From Agarivorans sp. Toyoura001 (GTDB lineage: Bacteria; Pseudomonadota; Gammaproteobacteria; Enterobacterales; Celerinatantimonadaceae), in the NCBI RefSeq assembly GCF_005405585.1, contig NZ_BJEQ01000003.1:240087-304086 (forward strand): a stretch of DNA of 64,000 bases. The letters run 5' to 3'. Shown piece after piece: positions 53,648-62,037 of this stretch. The notes under the pieces were generated by a model, which was not told the DNA's origin, made no database searches, and saw nothing but the letters and a program-made list of their open reading frames with translations. Every line of letters begins with the position of its first letter. Positions within the stretch are counted from its first letter, which is position 1. The translations under genes and the position numbers were made by a program.

Positions 53648-54529
53648 ATGCGAAACAACTACACTCTTGTCGCCATTGTTATTTTGGTGGTGGCCAACCA
53701 GATTGCGGTGCTATCCGATGCATTAATGAAAATAGCCGGCGAACAAGCCTCGGTATTCGAGATATTGTTGTACCGCCAACTTTGTACCTTAATGCTGTTG
53801 TTACCGCTGTTTTTATTCACGAAGAATAAACTACCTCAAAAGCCGCTGATCCACGTGGTGCGAGGACATTTATGGTTAGCGGGATCTGGCTGCATGGTTG
53901 TAGCATTAATGACCTTGCCGCTAGCCACTGCTAACGCATTGTTTTACGCCGCACCAATTATGATGTTACCGCTAGGCATGTGGCTGCATAAAAGCACCGT
54001 TAACCGCACTCAAGTGGTAGCTGCTACTATCGGTTTTATTGGGGTTCTAGTTATTATTAGGCCTACAGAGTTTAATTGGGGCGCAGCGGCGGCTCTTGGC
54101 ACCGCCTTAACACTGGCCTTGAGTAACTTAACCGTGAAATACATTCCTAAGCAGGAATCGGTTGTCACCAGTTTATTTTGGACCAACGTAATGGTAGTAC
54201 CTGCCACCTTGCTGTTGGCGTGGCCAGAATTACATGGCATTAACTGGTCGTTGGTTACTCTTGCTGGCGGCAGTAGTTTGTTTATTCTGTTTTTGCATGC
54301 TGGCTCTGTTGTGGCTTATCGAACCGCCGATGCCAATACTATTGCCAGCGCCGAGTACACCGGCTTAATAGGCGCAGCAGTGGTTGGTTGGGTCAGCTTT
54401 AATGAAATGCCTGATGCGCTCACTTGGTTAGGCGCAGCAATGATTGTTTTACCATTAGTGTTAATCGGTAAACGCAGCTTACGTAAACCCAAAAGCAAAG
54501 ATACCACCGCACCAGTTATAGATAACTAG
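53648..54529 (+). CDS. EamA-family (DMT) transporter
   Basis: A 293-residue membrane protein with ten hydrophobic segments in two EamA repeats. It resembles RhaT/YdcZ-type drug/metabolite exporters. Motifs include the YRQLCTLMLLLPLFLFT segment of helix 2 and the conserved Pro/Gly pairs of helices 4 and 9. It is divergent from the LysR gene and probably under its control. The substrate is unknown, with amino acids or metabolites common in this family. Confidence 0.9.
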   Translation: MRNNYTLVAIVILVVANQIAVLSDALMKIAGEQASVFEILLYRQLCTLMLLLPLFLFTKNKLPQKPLIHVVRGHLWLAGSGCMVVALMTLPLATANALFYAAPIMMLPLGMWLHKSTVNRTQVVAATIGFIGVLVIIRPTEFNWGAAAALGTALTLALSNLTVKYIPKQESVVTSLFWTNVMVVPATLLLAWPELHGINWSLVTLAGGSSLFILFLHAGSVVAYRTADANTIASAEYTGLIGAAVVGWVSFNEMPDALTWLGAAMIVLPLVLIGKRSLRKPKSKDTTAPVIDN

Positions 54530-54535
54530 GCCGAA

Positions 54536-54561
54536 TAGCGAGAGAATTAGCGCTCTCGCTA
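54536..54561 (+). repeat. Hairpin after the EamA gene
   Basis: TAGCGAGAG (54536-54544) and CTCTCGCTA (54553-54561) pair over nine bases with an eight-base loop, seven bases after the stop. No T-run follows, so a weak or factor-dependent terminator is the most that can be claimed. Confidence 0.5.
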
Positions 54562-54709
54562 AACTGAAGTATTTACTGTCAACTTTAGTAGACAGCAAGC
54601 TTAGTTTGTTCACTCAATATGCTAAGCCTTTCCAATACAATCCTTTATTAAATCAGCATAATGCACTGTCAAAGTTTGTTGTATTGAGATTTTCCCCGAT
54701 GCTGTTCGT

Positions 54710-55516
54710 TTGTTCCATTTACATAAGCTTCCCTTGCTAAAGGTAGCCCTCGCCGTTGTCAACTTGGTCTTAGCCAGCCTACCTTGGCAACTTCAGGCCA
54801 ACCAAACTGAACAATTAACGTTTGCTGCAGACCGCTGGTGCCCATTTAACTGTAAACCCAATAGTAGCCTGCCTGGTTATACGATAGAAATCATTCAGCG
54901 CGCTTATAGCCCTAAATATCAGGTTAACTTTCGCGAAATGCCATGGACTCGAGCATTAAGGCATAGTGAGAAAGGGGTTTATCAAGGTGTGGTTGGCGCC
55001 GTAAATGGTGAAGCCGAGGGTTTTATTTACCCTAGTGAAGCCATTGGCCGCGCGACCCAAGTATTGGTAATGCGCAATGATAGCACCTGGCAATATCAAG
55101 GTATTGAGTCCTTGGAAGAACTACGTATTGCTGTCATTGCTAATTATGATTATGGTCCCGCTATCGATAGCTACGTATCAGCGAAGCAGCACAAACGAAA
55201 CATCATCACCGTACGCAGTGATCAACCCTTAGTAAAGATGCATAAGCTATTACAAGAAGGGCGAATTGATGGGTACATCGAAGACAAAAGCGTGGCAAGT
55301 TATTACAGCCATCAGCAAGGTGATAACCAAAAGATTCGCTTTGCTAAAGAGTTTGCATCAAGTTTGGTATACATCGCTTTTTCACCCAGTAATCCACAAA
55401 GTAGAGCCTTGTCCTCTCAGCTCAGTGAGGCAATTGTTGGGATGCGCGAAACTGGAGAACTGGAAAAAATATTGGCACGTTACGGCTTAGAAGATTGGCA
55501 AAATAGTCCCGATTAA
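54710..55516 (+). CDS. Periplasmic solute-binding protein (SBP_bac_3-like)
   Basis: A 268-residue protein from a TTG start (no in-frame ATG fits), with a signal peptide of about 30 residues ending near WQLQANQ. The mature domain resembles the extracellular solute-binding family 3 (amino-acid-type), with W-C-P-F-N-C near the start and the L-x-E-L-R-I-A-V-I hinge motif mid-sequence. No permease gene is near, so it may serve as a sensor or orphan binding protein. The start codon is uncertain. Confidence 0.8.
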   Translation: MFHLHKLPLLKVALAVVNLVLASLPWQLQANQTEQLTFAADRWCPFNCKPNSSLPGYTIEIIQRAYSPKYQVNFREMPWTRALRHSEKGVYQGVVGAVNGEAEGFIYPSEAIGRATQVLVMRNDSTWQYQGIESLEELRIAVIANYDYGPAIDSYVSAKQHKRNIITVRSDQPLVKMHKLLQEGRIDGYIEDKSVASYYSHQQGDNQKIRFAKEFASSLVYIAFSPSNPQSRALSSQLSEAIVGMRETGELEKILARYGLEDWQNSPD

Positions 55517-55523
55517 GGCCCGT

Positions 55524-55835
55524 TTACAAAAGGTTTTGCCAATCTAACTTACCCGCGACCAGCAACTCTTTTTTCGACTTTGAGAGTTGTTTAATAGCAT
55601 ATTCTAAGCGCATGGCTTGCTGCTTAGACACCATGAGCTGTTGAAATGCCAAAACCAATGGACCTTTACCACGCAGCGCTTTAGCTCCTTTTAACCCACC
55701 TTGCTGGTGCTCGCTAAAGCGGCGCTCTACATCTGTGGTAACTCCGGTGTAAAGATGCTGGTTTTTGGTACGAATGATATACAAAAACCACGGTTTTACC
55801 GTGGGAGTTGATGAAGTTGGCGAAAGCTCAGGCAA
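55524..55835 (-). CDS. GIY-YIG nuclease family protein
   Basis: A 103-residue small GIY-YIG protein of the YhbQ/UPF0213 group. The core [28 protein letters not shown] in pattern carries Tyr, Gly and Arg of the catalytic site. Members of this group are small nucleases of unclear cellular role. The 3' end lies 7 bases from the convergent solute-binding gene. The heptamer repeat array begins 76 bases upstream of the start, in the probable promoter region. Confidence 0.9.
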   Translation of the reverse strand: MPELSPTSSTPTVKPWFLYIIRTKNQHLYTGVTTDVERRFSEHQQGGLKGAKALRGKGPLVLAFQQLMVSKQQAMRLEYAIKQLSKSKKELLVAGKLDWQNLL

Positions 55836-56289
55836 ATTAAGGGCTACTTGATCAGAGTTATTCAGTGATAAGCAGTGTAACTAGCAGAACCTTAGGTTCA
55901 AGTTAAAACGGTAACAAGTAACAAGTAACAAGTAACAAGTAACAAGTAACAAGTAACAAGTAACAAGAATATACTTTAGCTACAACTTTAGTCTTATTGT
56001 AAAACTTCTTTTACAGCTAGGTTCTCCTTGGAATTTTAGGCCTTATTAAAGTTAAATCAGCAACATAACAGTGGTCCATCATCTAAGCGCAAAATTAACC
56101 ATTGATTTGAGTATTGGTTGGCCTAAGCTGAGTGCGTCAATGATAAAAACAACAACTAGTTCAAGCTAGAATGAAGTAGCAATAAGCACTTACCAACCGG
56201 CTGTCAACGAATATCCAGAGATGTTCAAGCCAACAAATAGTGACTCTATTGCTCAGTAGTTTTAAACGATAAATAGAGAGTGGTAGATC
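55836..56289. other. Intergenic region with heptamer repeats
   Basis: A gap of 454 bases between divergent genes. It holds the heptamer array at 55911-55966. Apart from that I see no ORF with a believable start, no RNA gene and no strong hairpin. Confidence 0.5.
55911..55966. repeat. Heptamer tandem array (GTAACAA), eight perfect copies
   Basis: Eight uninterrupted copies of GTAACAA, 56 bp in all, with a leftover G. Unlike trinucleotide-type repeats, a 7-bp unit would change spacing or frame when copies are lost or gained. It is non-coding here and lies upstream of the GIY-YIG gene, 76-131 bases from its start. Copy-number variation could alter promoter spacing. Confidence 0.95.
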
Positions 56290-56577
56290 ATGGTATTACA
56301 CGATCTTAAAGAGAGACGTTTGCTTACTGTTAATGCTAAGCAGTTTTGCAATGTAGATAGTTACCAAGCCAATAAAACTTACGCGACTCGCCAAGTCAGT
56401 AACGTTGTACCCTTTCCCCTATCGGCGAAGAAAAACAACAAACTCGCAGTGAAAGAAGTCTTTAGTTTAAATACGCAACAACAACAAGAACTGCATCAGC
56501 TAAAGCAACTCACTGGCCTGTCTAGTGATTACTTAGAGCACAAGTTAAGCTTACACCTAGGCGAACAAAAGCAGTAA
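56290..56577 (+). CDS. Small hypothetical protein
   Basis: A 95-residue product with a plausible start (AGAGAGTGG region upstream). It is basic at the N-terminus and Gln/Leu-rich at the C-terminus, where a short helix-turn-helix-like amphipathic stretch (about 65-92) is seen. It has no signal peptide, membrane segment or family motif that I recognise. Its stop is three bases from the convergent alkyltransferase-like gene. Function unknown. Confidence 0.65.
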   Translation: MVLHDLKERRLLTVNAKQFCNVDSYQANKTYATRQVSNVVPFPLSAKKNNKLAVKEVFSLNTQQQQELHQLKQLTGLSSDYLEHKLSLHLGEQKQ

Positions 56578-56580
56578 CAG

Positions 56581-56898
56581 CTAGTCGCCCAACCAAAGGT
56601 GTTGAGCTAGAGGTACCTTATTATTGCGAAAAATAATGCCTTCGTCTTCTAAACGTTGCCGCTGCGTTTGGTACTGAGGAGAACCCTCAGGAAATGAAAT
56701 CATGCCCTTGGCATTTATTACTCGATGCCACGGCAGACTTGAGCCTTCTGGTAAGGTTTTAAGGCAGCGCCCTACCGCTCTAGCCATTCTTGGGTAACCG
56801 GCCATTTCGGCTATACCACCATAAGTGGCGACTCGTCCCTCGGGAATATGACCGATCACCAGCCAAAACTTGGCAAGGTACTGCTGCTTCTCATCCAT
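56581..56898 (-). CDS. Alkyltransferase-like (ATL) DNA-repair protein
   Basis: A 105-residue protein with the fold of the MGMT DNA-binding domain. The reactive Cys of PCHRV is replaced by Trp (PWHRV, Trp57), the hallmark of ATL proteins such as E. coli YbaZ. They bind O6-alkylguanine without repairing it and hand it to nucleotide excision repair. The Arg finger (YPRMARAVGR) and the tyrosine helix (VATYGGIAEMAG) are intact. It lies seven bases after the SMI1/KNR4 gene. Confidence 0.94.
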   Translation of the reverse strand: MDEKQQYLAKFWLVIGHIPEGRVATYGGIAEMAGYPRMARAVGRCLKTLPEGSSLPWHRVINAKGMISFPEGSPQYQTQRQRLEDEGIIFRNNKVPLAQHLWLGD

Positions 56899-56905
56899 TA
56901 ACGAC

Positions 56906-57307
56906 TTAGCTTTGCATCCATACTTCGGTTGCCCAATCCCAAATGGTATCCCATTCAGGAACTAAATCCTCTTGACCCTGCCAGTAACCTATTTCACCTT
57001 CTTGACTAATAAAGTAAAAGTTATCACCGCTCTGGCAAATAGGAATGAACTCACGAGGCAAACCCAAATTCCAAGCGGTGGCGGCAACTTCCGGTAAGTA
57101 AGTATGTAAATACGGGTCACTAATGGTCACCGGCTCTAAACTTCCAATAGCAACATTACTTACGGTAAGTTGAAAAGCACGTAAGTCACCAGGCATTGGG
57201 ATTAGAATGAGTTCTTCTACTTCAACTAATTGAGCTTCTGTAGGAAGATCGCTTGGGTAAGCACCCGATTGGTCTGCATCCCTTATTTCATCTATTAGTT
57301 CTTGCAT
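56906..57307 (-). CDS. SMI1/KNR4-family protein
   Basis: A 133-residue protein resembling the SMI1/KNR4 (SUKH) superfamily: an early E-E-L-I-L-I-P-M-P-G-D-L-R-x-F motif, and the strand-rich end F-I-P-I-C-Q-S-G-D-N-F-Y-F with a Trp-rich tail. SUKH proteins are often immunity proteins against contact-dependent nuclease toxins, but many are plain cytosolic proteins. No toxin gene is adjacent. It may be co-transcribed with the ATL gene. Confidence 0.85.
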   Translation of the reverse strand: MQELIDEIRDADQSGAYPSDLPTEAQLVEVEELILIPMPGDLRAFQLTVSNVAIGSLEPVTISDPYLHTYLPEVAATAWNLGLPREFIPICQSGDNFYFISQEGEIGYWQGQEDLVPEWDTIWDWATEVWMQS

Positions 57308-57399
57308 GCTTGTCTCTCCGAGGTATTGGCATACAATGCCCGTTGCTTAAAATTTTGCACAGCTTACAGAGAAGATTCTCATTCAGCAAAGGAAACTCG

Positions 57400-58053
57400 A
57401 TGCTTGATAATGCTATTACTGTAGAACCACAACAACCGGCGCGCCACTGTGTAATTTGGTTGCACGGATTAGGCGCGGGGCCAGAAGACTTTGTTCCTTT
57501 GGCAAAACAACTCAAACTGCCTGCCGATGCCGCGGTACGTTTTATCTTTCCGGCAGCACCGACTCGATCGGTGACAGTAAATGCCGGTTATTTCATGCCC
57601 GCCTGGTACGATATTTTAGCCTTTTCTCCCGAAAGACAGATTAACCATTCCCACCTAGATAAGGTAAGCGAACAGATTGAGCAAGTCATTCAGCAACAAG
57701 TTACTTTGGGTATTGCTAGCGAGAAAATCTTTATTGCTGGCTTCTCCCAAGGCGGTGCCGTTGCCTATCAGTGCGCCTTAAATTACCCAAATAACTTGGG
57801 TGGCTTGTTATGCATGTCTACTTACTTATTAGCAGAAAGCCTGCCCACAACAGCGTTGCAAACTAACACTCCAGTGTTAATTCAACATGGTCGCCAAGAT
57901 GACGTAGTGGCATTAAACCTCGGCCAACGAGCCTTTAACCAGTTGCAAGCTCAACACTATCAAGTGGAATTTCAGCAGTTTGATATGGCTCATAGTGTAT
58001 CGCCCAGCCAAGTGAAAGCGATTAGCGCCTGGTTAAGTCACCTAATGCGCTAG
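57400..58053 (+). CDS. Carboxylesterase/phospholipase (alpha/beta hydrolase)
   Basis: A 217-residue alpha/beta hydrolase of the EstB/phospholipase-carboxylesterase family, from the ATG at 57400 with AAAGGAAAC upstream. Catalytic triad: Ser116 in GFSQGGA, Asp167 in HGRQDDVV and His198 in MAHSV. The oxyanion motif HGLGAGPEDF is near residue 22. It should hydrolyse short-chain or lysophospholipid esters in the cytoplasm. The longer frame upstream is antisense to the SMI1/KNR4 gene and is not used. Confidence 0.94.
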   Translation: MLDNAITVEPQQPARHCVIWLHGLGAGPEDFVPLAKQLKLPADAAVRFIFPAAPTRSVTVNAGYFMPAWYDILAFSPERQINHSHLDKVSEQIEQVIQQQVTLGIASEKIFIAGFSQGGAVAYQCALNYPNNLGGLLCMSTYLLAESLPTTALQTNTPVLIQHGRQDDVVALNLGQRAFNQLQAQHYQVEFQQFDMAHSVSPSQVKAISAWLSHLMR

Positions 58054-58062
58054 CATTTGCCC

Positions 58063-58980
58063 TTACTGAACTCCGTGAGCTTGATTCAAGCAATCGATAA
58101 AACAGGCTAGAATTCGAGAAGGCTTTGGTGAATGACGCGTTACTGCTAAAAATGGGCAGTGATAAGCAAAGTCTTCACCCCCTAATGCTCTTATCAAGCC
58201 TTGTTCCACAAAGCTTCTAGCGTAATGCTCGGGCAAATAAGCCAAATAGGCGCCCGACAATAGCAAAGTAGCAATCGCTTCTTGATCGTAGGCAGTCGCT
58301 TGGCGGCTAAAACCTTTACGCTGCGAAGTATCCATATTGGGAGAGTGGTGGCCAAGACCCGCATATTTTTGAGCCACTATTTCTTGCGCGCTAATGGTTA
58401 TATCACTGCGCTTAAATAGAGGATGGTGATAGCCACAATACAGCGCCATTTTCTCATCAAACAAGTATTGGTAGTTAAGGCTACTAGATTGTCGCTGACC
58501 CGGCACAATTCCCAACTGATAGCGCCCCTCGATGACTCCACTTTCAATCACTGAAAGAGTTTCTACGTATAAATCTAAGCTAACCTTGGGCGCGCGTTGG
58601 TCAAACAATTGTAGCGCTTCTGAGATCTTAGCCTGCTGATTGGTAACGGTTTTATCGAATAGGGCAATGGCTAGCTTTCCCGTCATGTCTTTGTGCAGGC
58701 TTTGTACATCGGCACGAAACTCATCTAACGCGCCCATTAAGCGTAAGCTAGATTGGTAAACATGCTGCCCTTCAGGGCTGAGCACAAAACCAGCTCGCCC
58801 ACGCTGGCATAAGGTTACCCCGAGTCGAATCTCTAGGTCTTTCACATGCCGACTAATGGTAGAGCGACCAATGTTCAGTTCGACTTCAGCCGCCGAAATG
58901 CCGCCGCAATCAGCCACCACTCTAAATACTTTGAGTAAACGTAAATCAATATCGCTTAACTGGCCGAGTATCTTCTGCAC
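58063..58980 (-). CDS. LysR-family regulator of the beta-alanine-type operon
   Basis: A 305-residue regulator. The N-terminal winged helix has the ISAAEVELNIGRSTISRHVKDLEIRLGV pattern, followed by the substrate-binding domain. Divergent from the aminotransferase/dehydrogenase operon, with a GTTTCA-N6-TGAAAC dyad between them. It is inferred to be the activator of that operon, responding to an omega-amino acid or its product. Confidence 0.9.
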   Translation of the reverse strand: MQKILGQLSDIDLRLLKVFRVVADCGGISAAEVELNIGRSTISRHVKDLEIRLGVTLCQRGRAGFVLSPEGQHVYQSSLRLMGALDEFRADVQSLHKDMTGKLAIALFDKTVTNQQAKISEALQLFDQRAPKVSLDLYVETLSVIESGVIEGRYQLGIVPGQRQSSSLNYQYLFDEKMALYCGYHHPLFKRSDITISAQEIVAQKYAGLGHHSPNMDTSQRKGFSRQATAYDQEAIATLLLSGAYLAYLPEHYARSFVEQGLIRALGGEDFAYHCPFLAVTRHSPKPSRILACFIDCLNQAHGVQ

Positions 58981-58983
58981 TTT

Positions 58984-59031
58984 GTTTCACCTTTATGAAA
59001 CTTTAGTTTGAAAGATACACATTTATGAAAC
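58984..59031. promoter_or_regulatory. LysR operator region of the aminotransferase operon
   Basis: The dyad GTTTCA (58984-58989) / TGAAAC (58996-59001) with a six-base spacer lies four bases before the lysR start. The element TTTATGAAAC occurs at 58992-59001 and again at 59022-59031, 30 bp apart (near three helical turns). This is the usual pair of recognition and activation half-sites. Confidence 0.6.
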
Positions 59032-59083
59032 GCAACGCGAGTTTTAAGCTAAACCAACAAATGAAGCTTGCTTGGGGATGCAA

Positions 59084-60427
59084 ATGGCAACACTAGAACA
59101 AATGGGCATTACGCAAAATCAGCTCGATAGTCATTGGATGGCCTATTCTGGTAATCGCCAGTTCAAACAAGACCCACGCATCATCAAACAAGCCAAAGGC
59201 AATTACTACTATGATGCCGATGGCCGCAAAATTTTTGATGGTCTGTCTGGTTTATGGACCTGTGGCTTGGGGCATGGCCGCCAAGAGATTACCGAGGCAA
59301 TAACTAAACAAGCCGGCCTACTAGATTATTCGCCAGCGTTCCAGTTTGGTCATCCAGCGTCATTCCAACTGGCTGAAAAAATCACTGAGTTTATGCCAGC
59401 AGGGCTAAATAGAGTGTTTTTTACTGGTTCGGGTTCAGAATCAGCAGATACCTCACTCAAAATTGCTCGCGCTTATTGGCGAAAGAAGGGTTTAGCCAGT
59501 AAAACCAAATTAATTGGCCGCGGTAAGGGTTACCACGGGGTGAACTTTGGCGGTATTTCAGTAGGTGGTATAGGGCCCAATCGCGCTATTTTTGGCGCGG
59601 GGGTCGATGCCGCGCATATGCGCCATACCGTACTGCCAGAAAATGCCTTTACCAAAGGTCAGCCAGAGAATGGCGTCGAACTGGCTAATGACCTATTGGA
59701 TTTAATTGCAGTTCACGATGCCTCTAACATTGCCGCCGTCATTGTAGAGCCCATGGCTGGCAGCGCTGGCGTTATTCCTCCACCGCTCGGCTATTTAACG
59801 CGTTTGCGCGAGATCTGCGACCAACACCAAATACTGCTTATTTTTGATGAAGTGATATGCGCCTTTGGCCGCTTAGGCTACAAAACCGGTGCCGAAGCAT
59901 GCGGCGTAACACCTGACATCATCAACATGGCTAAACAACTGACAAATGGCGTTATTCCCATGGGTGCCGTAGCCTGTAAACAGGAAATTTACGATACCTT
60001 TATGACAGAAGGTGGCCCGGAATATATGTTGGAATTGCCACATGGATATACCTATTCAGCTCACCCCATTGCGTGTGCAGCAGCCTTGGCCACTCTAGAT
60101 TTGTTAGAGAAAGAACATACGATTGAGCGGGCGCGAGAAATGTCTCCATTACTAGAGCGCGCCGCCCATCAGTTAGCTGGATTAGAGTTAGTCAGTGATA
60201 TTCGTAATATGGGCTTGGCGGTAGGGTTAAATCTGGTACACGCCCCAGGGGAGCCAGCGTTAAACCCTTATTTAGTCGCACAAGCGATGTGGCAGCAAGG
60301 TTTCTACGTACGCTATGGTGCAGACACTCTACAAATTGCACCTCCGTTTACGGTCACCGCAAACGAAATTGACAGCCTATTTAATGCATTAGGCGACACG
60401 ATTCAGCGCTTTTCAGGCCACACCTAA
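59084..60427 (+). CDS. Omega-amino acid:pyruvate aminotransferase (class III)
   Basis: A 447-residue PLP enzyme from the ATG at 59084 (GGGG six bases upstream); ATG 59078 and TTG 59072 are alternatives. Class-III features are visible: G-S-G-S-E-S-A-D-T-S-L-K-I-A-R-A, the IFDEVICAFGR motif with cofactor Asp, and the PLP Lys in NMAKQLTNG. With the methylmalonate/malonate-semialdehyde dehydrogenase next door, the substrate is probably beta-alanine or a similar omega-amino acid, giving malonate semialdehyde (inference). Confidence 0.92.
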   Translation: MATLEQMGITQNQLDSHWMAYSGNRQFKQDPRIIKQAKGNYYYDADGRKIFDGLSGLWTCGLGHGRQEITEAITKQAGLLDYSPAFQFGHPASFQLAEKITEFMPAGLNRVFFTGSGSESADTSLKIARAYWRKKGLASKTKLIGRGKGYHGVNFGGISVGGIGPNRAIFGAGVDAAHMRHTVLPENAFTKGQPENGVELANDLLDLIAVHDASNIAAVIVEPMAGSAGVIPPPLGYLTRLREICDQHQILLIFDEVICAFGRLGYKTGAEACGVTPDIINMAKQLTNGVIPMGAVACKQEIYDTFMTEGGPEYMLELPHGYTYSAHPIACAAALATLDLLEKEHTIERAREMSPLLERAAHQLAGLELVSDIRNMGLAVGLNLVHAPGEPALNPYLVAQAMWQQGFYVRYGADTLQIAPPFTVTANEIDSLFNALGDTIQRFSGHT

Positions 60428-60452
60428 GCTTTTAAAGGAAAAGGAATATAAC

Positions 60453-61943
60453 ATGTCTATCATTGGTCACTTAATTAACGGCGAGACACAAACCGAACAC
60501 AGCCGTTTACAAGATGTATTCAATCCCTCAACTGGTAAAGTCGCTACCCAAGTGGCATTAGCGCCTAAAGCTACTGTAGAACAAGCGATATCGGCTGCTC
60601 AAGCCGCTTTTCCTGCCTGGCGAAATACACCTGTCGCAAAACGTGCTCAAATCATGTTTCGCTATAAAAGCTTGCTGGAAGAAAATGCCGAACGAATCTG
60701 TGAATTAGTAGGCCAGCAGCACGGCAAGATAGTACACGATGCCATGGGTGAGCTGACTCGCGGTATCGAAAATGTTGAATATGCTTGTTATGCTCCTGAG
60801 TTACTGAAAGGCGAGCACAGTAAAAACGTAGGAGCGGGTATTGATTCATGGAGTGAATTTCAATCACTGGGTGTTGTCGCAGGCATTACTCCTTTTAACT
60901 TCCCGGTAATGGTGCCGATGTGGATGTTTCCAATGGCGATAATGTGTGGCAATACCTTTGTACTAAAGCCGTCGGAACGAGATCCATCAGCCACCTTGTT
61001 GATTGCTGAACTATTACATGAGGCGGGTTTGCCCAATGGCGTATTCAACGTAGTAAATGGTGATAAAGAAGCGGTAGACACCCTACTTAGTGATTCTCGA
61101 GTCGCTGCGGTAAGCTTTGTTGGATCAACCCCAATTGCCGAATATATTTATGCCACAGCAACCGCCAACGGTAAGCGCTGCCAAGCATTGGGTGGCGCAA
61201 AAAACCACGCGATAATTATGCCAGATGCCGATTTGGACAACGCCGTTAACTCACTGCTTGGTGCTGCTTTTGGTTCGTCTGGCGAACGCTGCATGGCATT
61301 ATCGGTAGCCGTTACAGTAGGCGATGATACAGCCGACAAACTGATTGCGGGTTTAAGTGATGCCATGCAAAGCCTAAAAGTGGGCGCTTATTCGAATAAA
61401 GAAAATGATTTTGGACCACTGATTACCGCGGAGCAACGCGACAAAGTTGCTATGTACATTAGCAGCGCAGAGGCAGACGGCGCCAAAGTGGTGGTTGATG
61501 GCCGAAACCCTCAGGTGGCGGGCTATCCCGAGGGTTTTTATGTTGGCGGTACCTTAATCGACCACGTAACCAGTAACATGAAAGCCTACCAAGAGGAGAT
61601 TTTTGGGCCGGTATTATGTGTGGTCCGCGTAGACAGTATGGAACAAGGGATGCAGCTCATTAATCAGCATCAATTTGGCAATGGCACCTGTTTATATACT
61701 CGTGATGGCGAAGCCGCACGTTACTTTTCAGACAACATTCAAGTAGGCATGGTAGGGATTAATGTTCCTTTACCTGTACCAGTGTCTTCTCACAGCTTTG
61801 GCGGCTGGAAGCGTTCGTTGTTTGGTGATTTACATGCCTATGGACCAGATGCCGTGCGTTTTTATACAAAACGTAAAACCATTACCCAGCGCTGGCCTTC
61901 ATCTTCGGTGAGGGAAGGCGTTAATTTTTCTTTCCCTAGCTAG
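60453..61943 (+). CDS. mmsA: CoA-acylating (methyl)malonate-semialdehyde dehydrogenase
   Basis: A 496-residue aldehyde dehydrogenase of the MmsA/IolA group. The catalytic Cys280 lies in GSSGERCMALS. The family's ITPFNFPVMVPMWMFP and SERDPS (cofactor) motifs are present. These enzymes turn malonate or methylmalonate semialdehyde into acetyl- or propionyl-CoA plus CO2. Preceded by a good ribosome binding site and 25 bases after the aminotransferase. If propionyl-CoA forms, it would feed the prp pathway encoded in this window. Confidence 0.94.
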   Translation: MSIIGHLINGETQTEHSRLQDVFNPSTGKVATQVALAPKATVEQAISAAQAAFPAWRNTPVAKRAQIMFRYKSLLEENAERICELVGQQHGKIVHDAMGELTRGIENVEYACYAPELLKGEHSKNVGAGIDSWSEFQSLGVVAGITPFNFPVMVPMWMFPMAIMCGNTFVLKPSERDPSATLLIAELLHEAGLPNGVFNVVNGDKEAVDTLLSDSRVAAVSFVGSTPIAEYIYATATANGKRCQALGGAKNHAIIMPDADLDNAVNSLLGAAFGSSGERCMALSVAVTVGDDTADKLIAGLSDAMQSLKVGAYSNKENDFGPLITAEQRDKVAMYISSAEADGAKVVVDGRNPQVAGYPEGFYVGGTLIDHVTSNMKAYQEEIFGPVLCVVRVDSMEQGMQLINQHQFGNGTCLYTRDGEAARYFSDNIQVGMVGINVPLPVPVSSHSFGGWKRSLFGDLHAYGPDAVRFYTKRKTITQRWPSSSVREGVNFSFPS

Positions 61944-61996
61944 CAGAAACTAAAACACTGCGCCTGTGGTTTAAGCTTTAGCTAACTATACGCATT

Positions 61997-62026
61997 AAAA
62001 ATGCCCAGCTTCAGCTGGGCATTTTT
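61997..62026. terminator. Bidirectional terminator between mmsA and pssA
   Basis: A 13-bp stem AAAAATGCCCAGC/GCTGGGCATTTTT with loop TTCA. It has A-runs and T-runs on both sides, so it can terminate the plus-strand mmsA operon and the minus-strand pssA. Confidence 0.93.
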
Positions 62027-62037
62027 TAAACTTGATG

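Noticed and set aside
54577..54594. A third TGTC-N10-GACA match upstream of the solute-binding protein gene
   Set aside because: No GG-N10-GC sigma-54 element follows it. With eight fixed bases, about one chance match is expected in 64 kb, so I do not claim a GlrR site here.
55911..55966. Heptamer array considered as a CRISPR array
   Set aside because: The units are 7 bp, directly adjacent and without spacers, and no cas gene is nearby. It is a simple tandem repeat.
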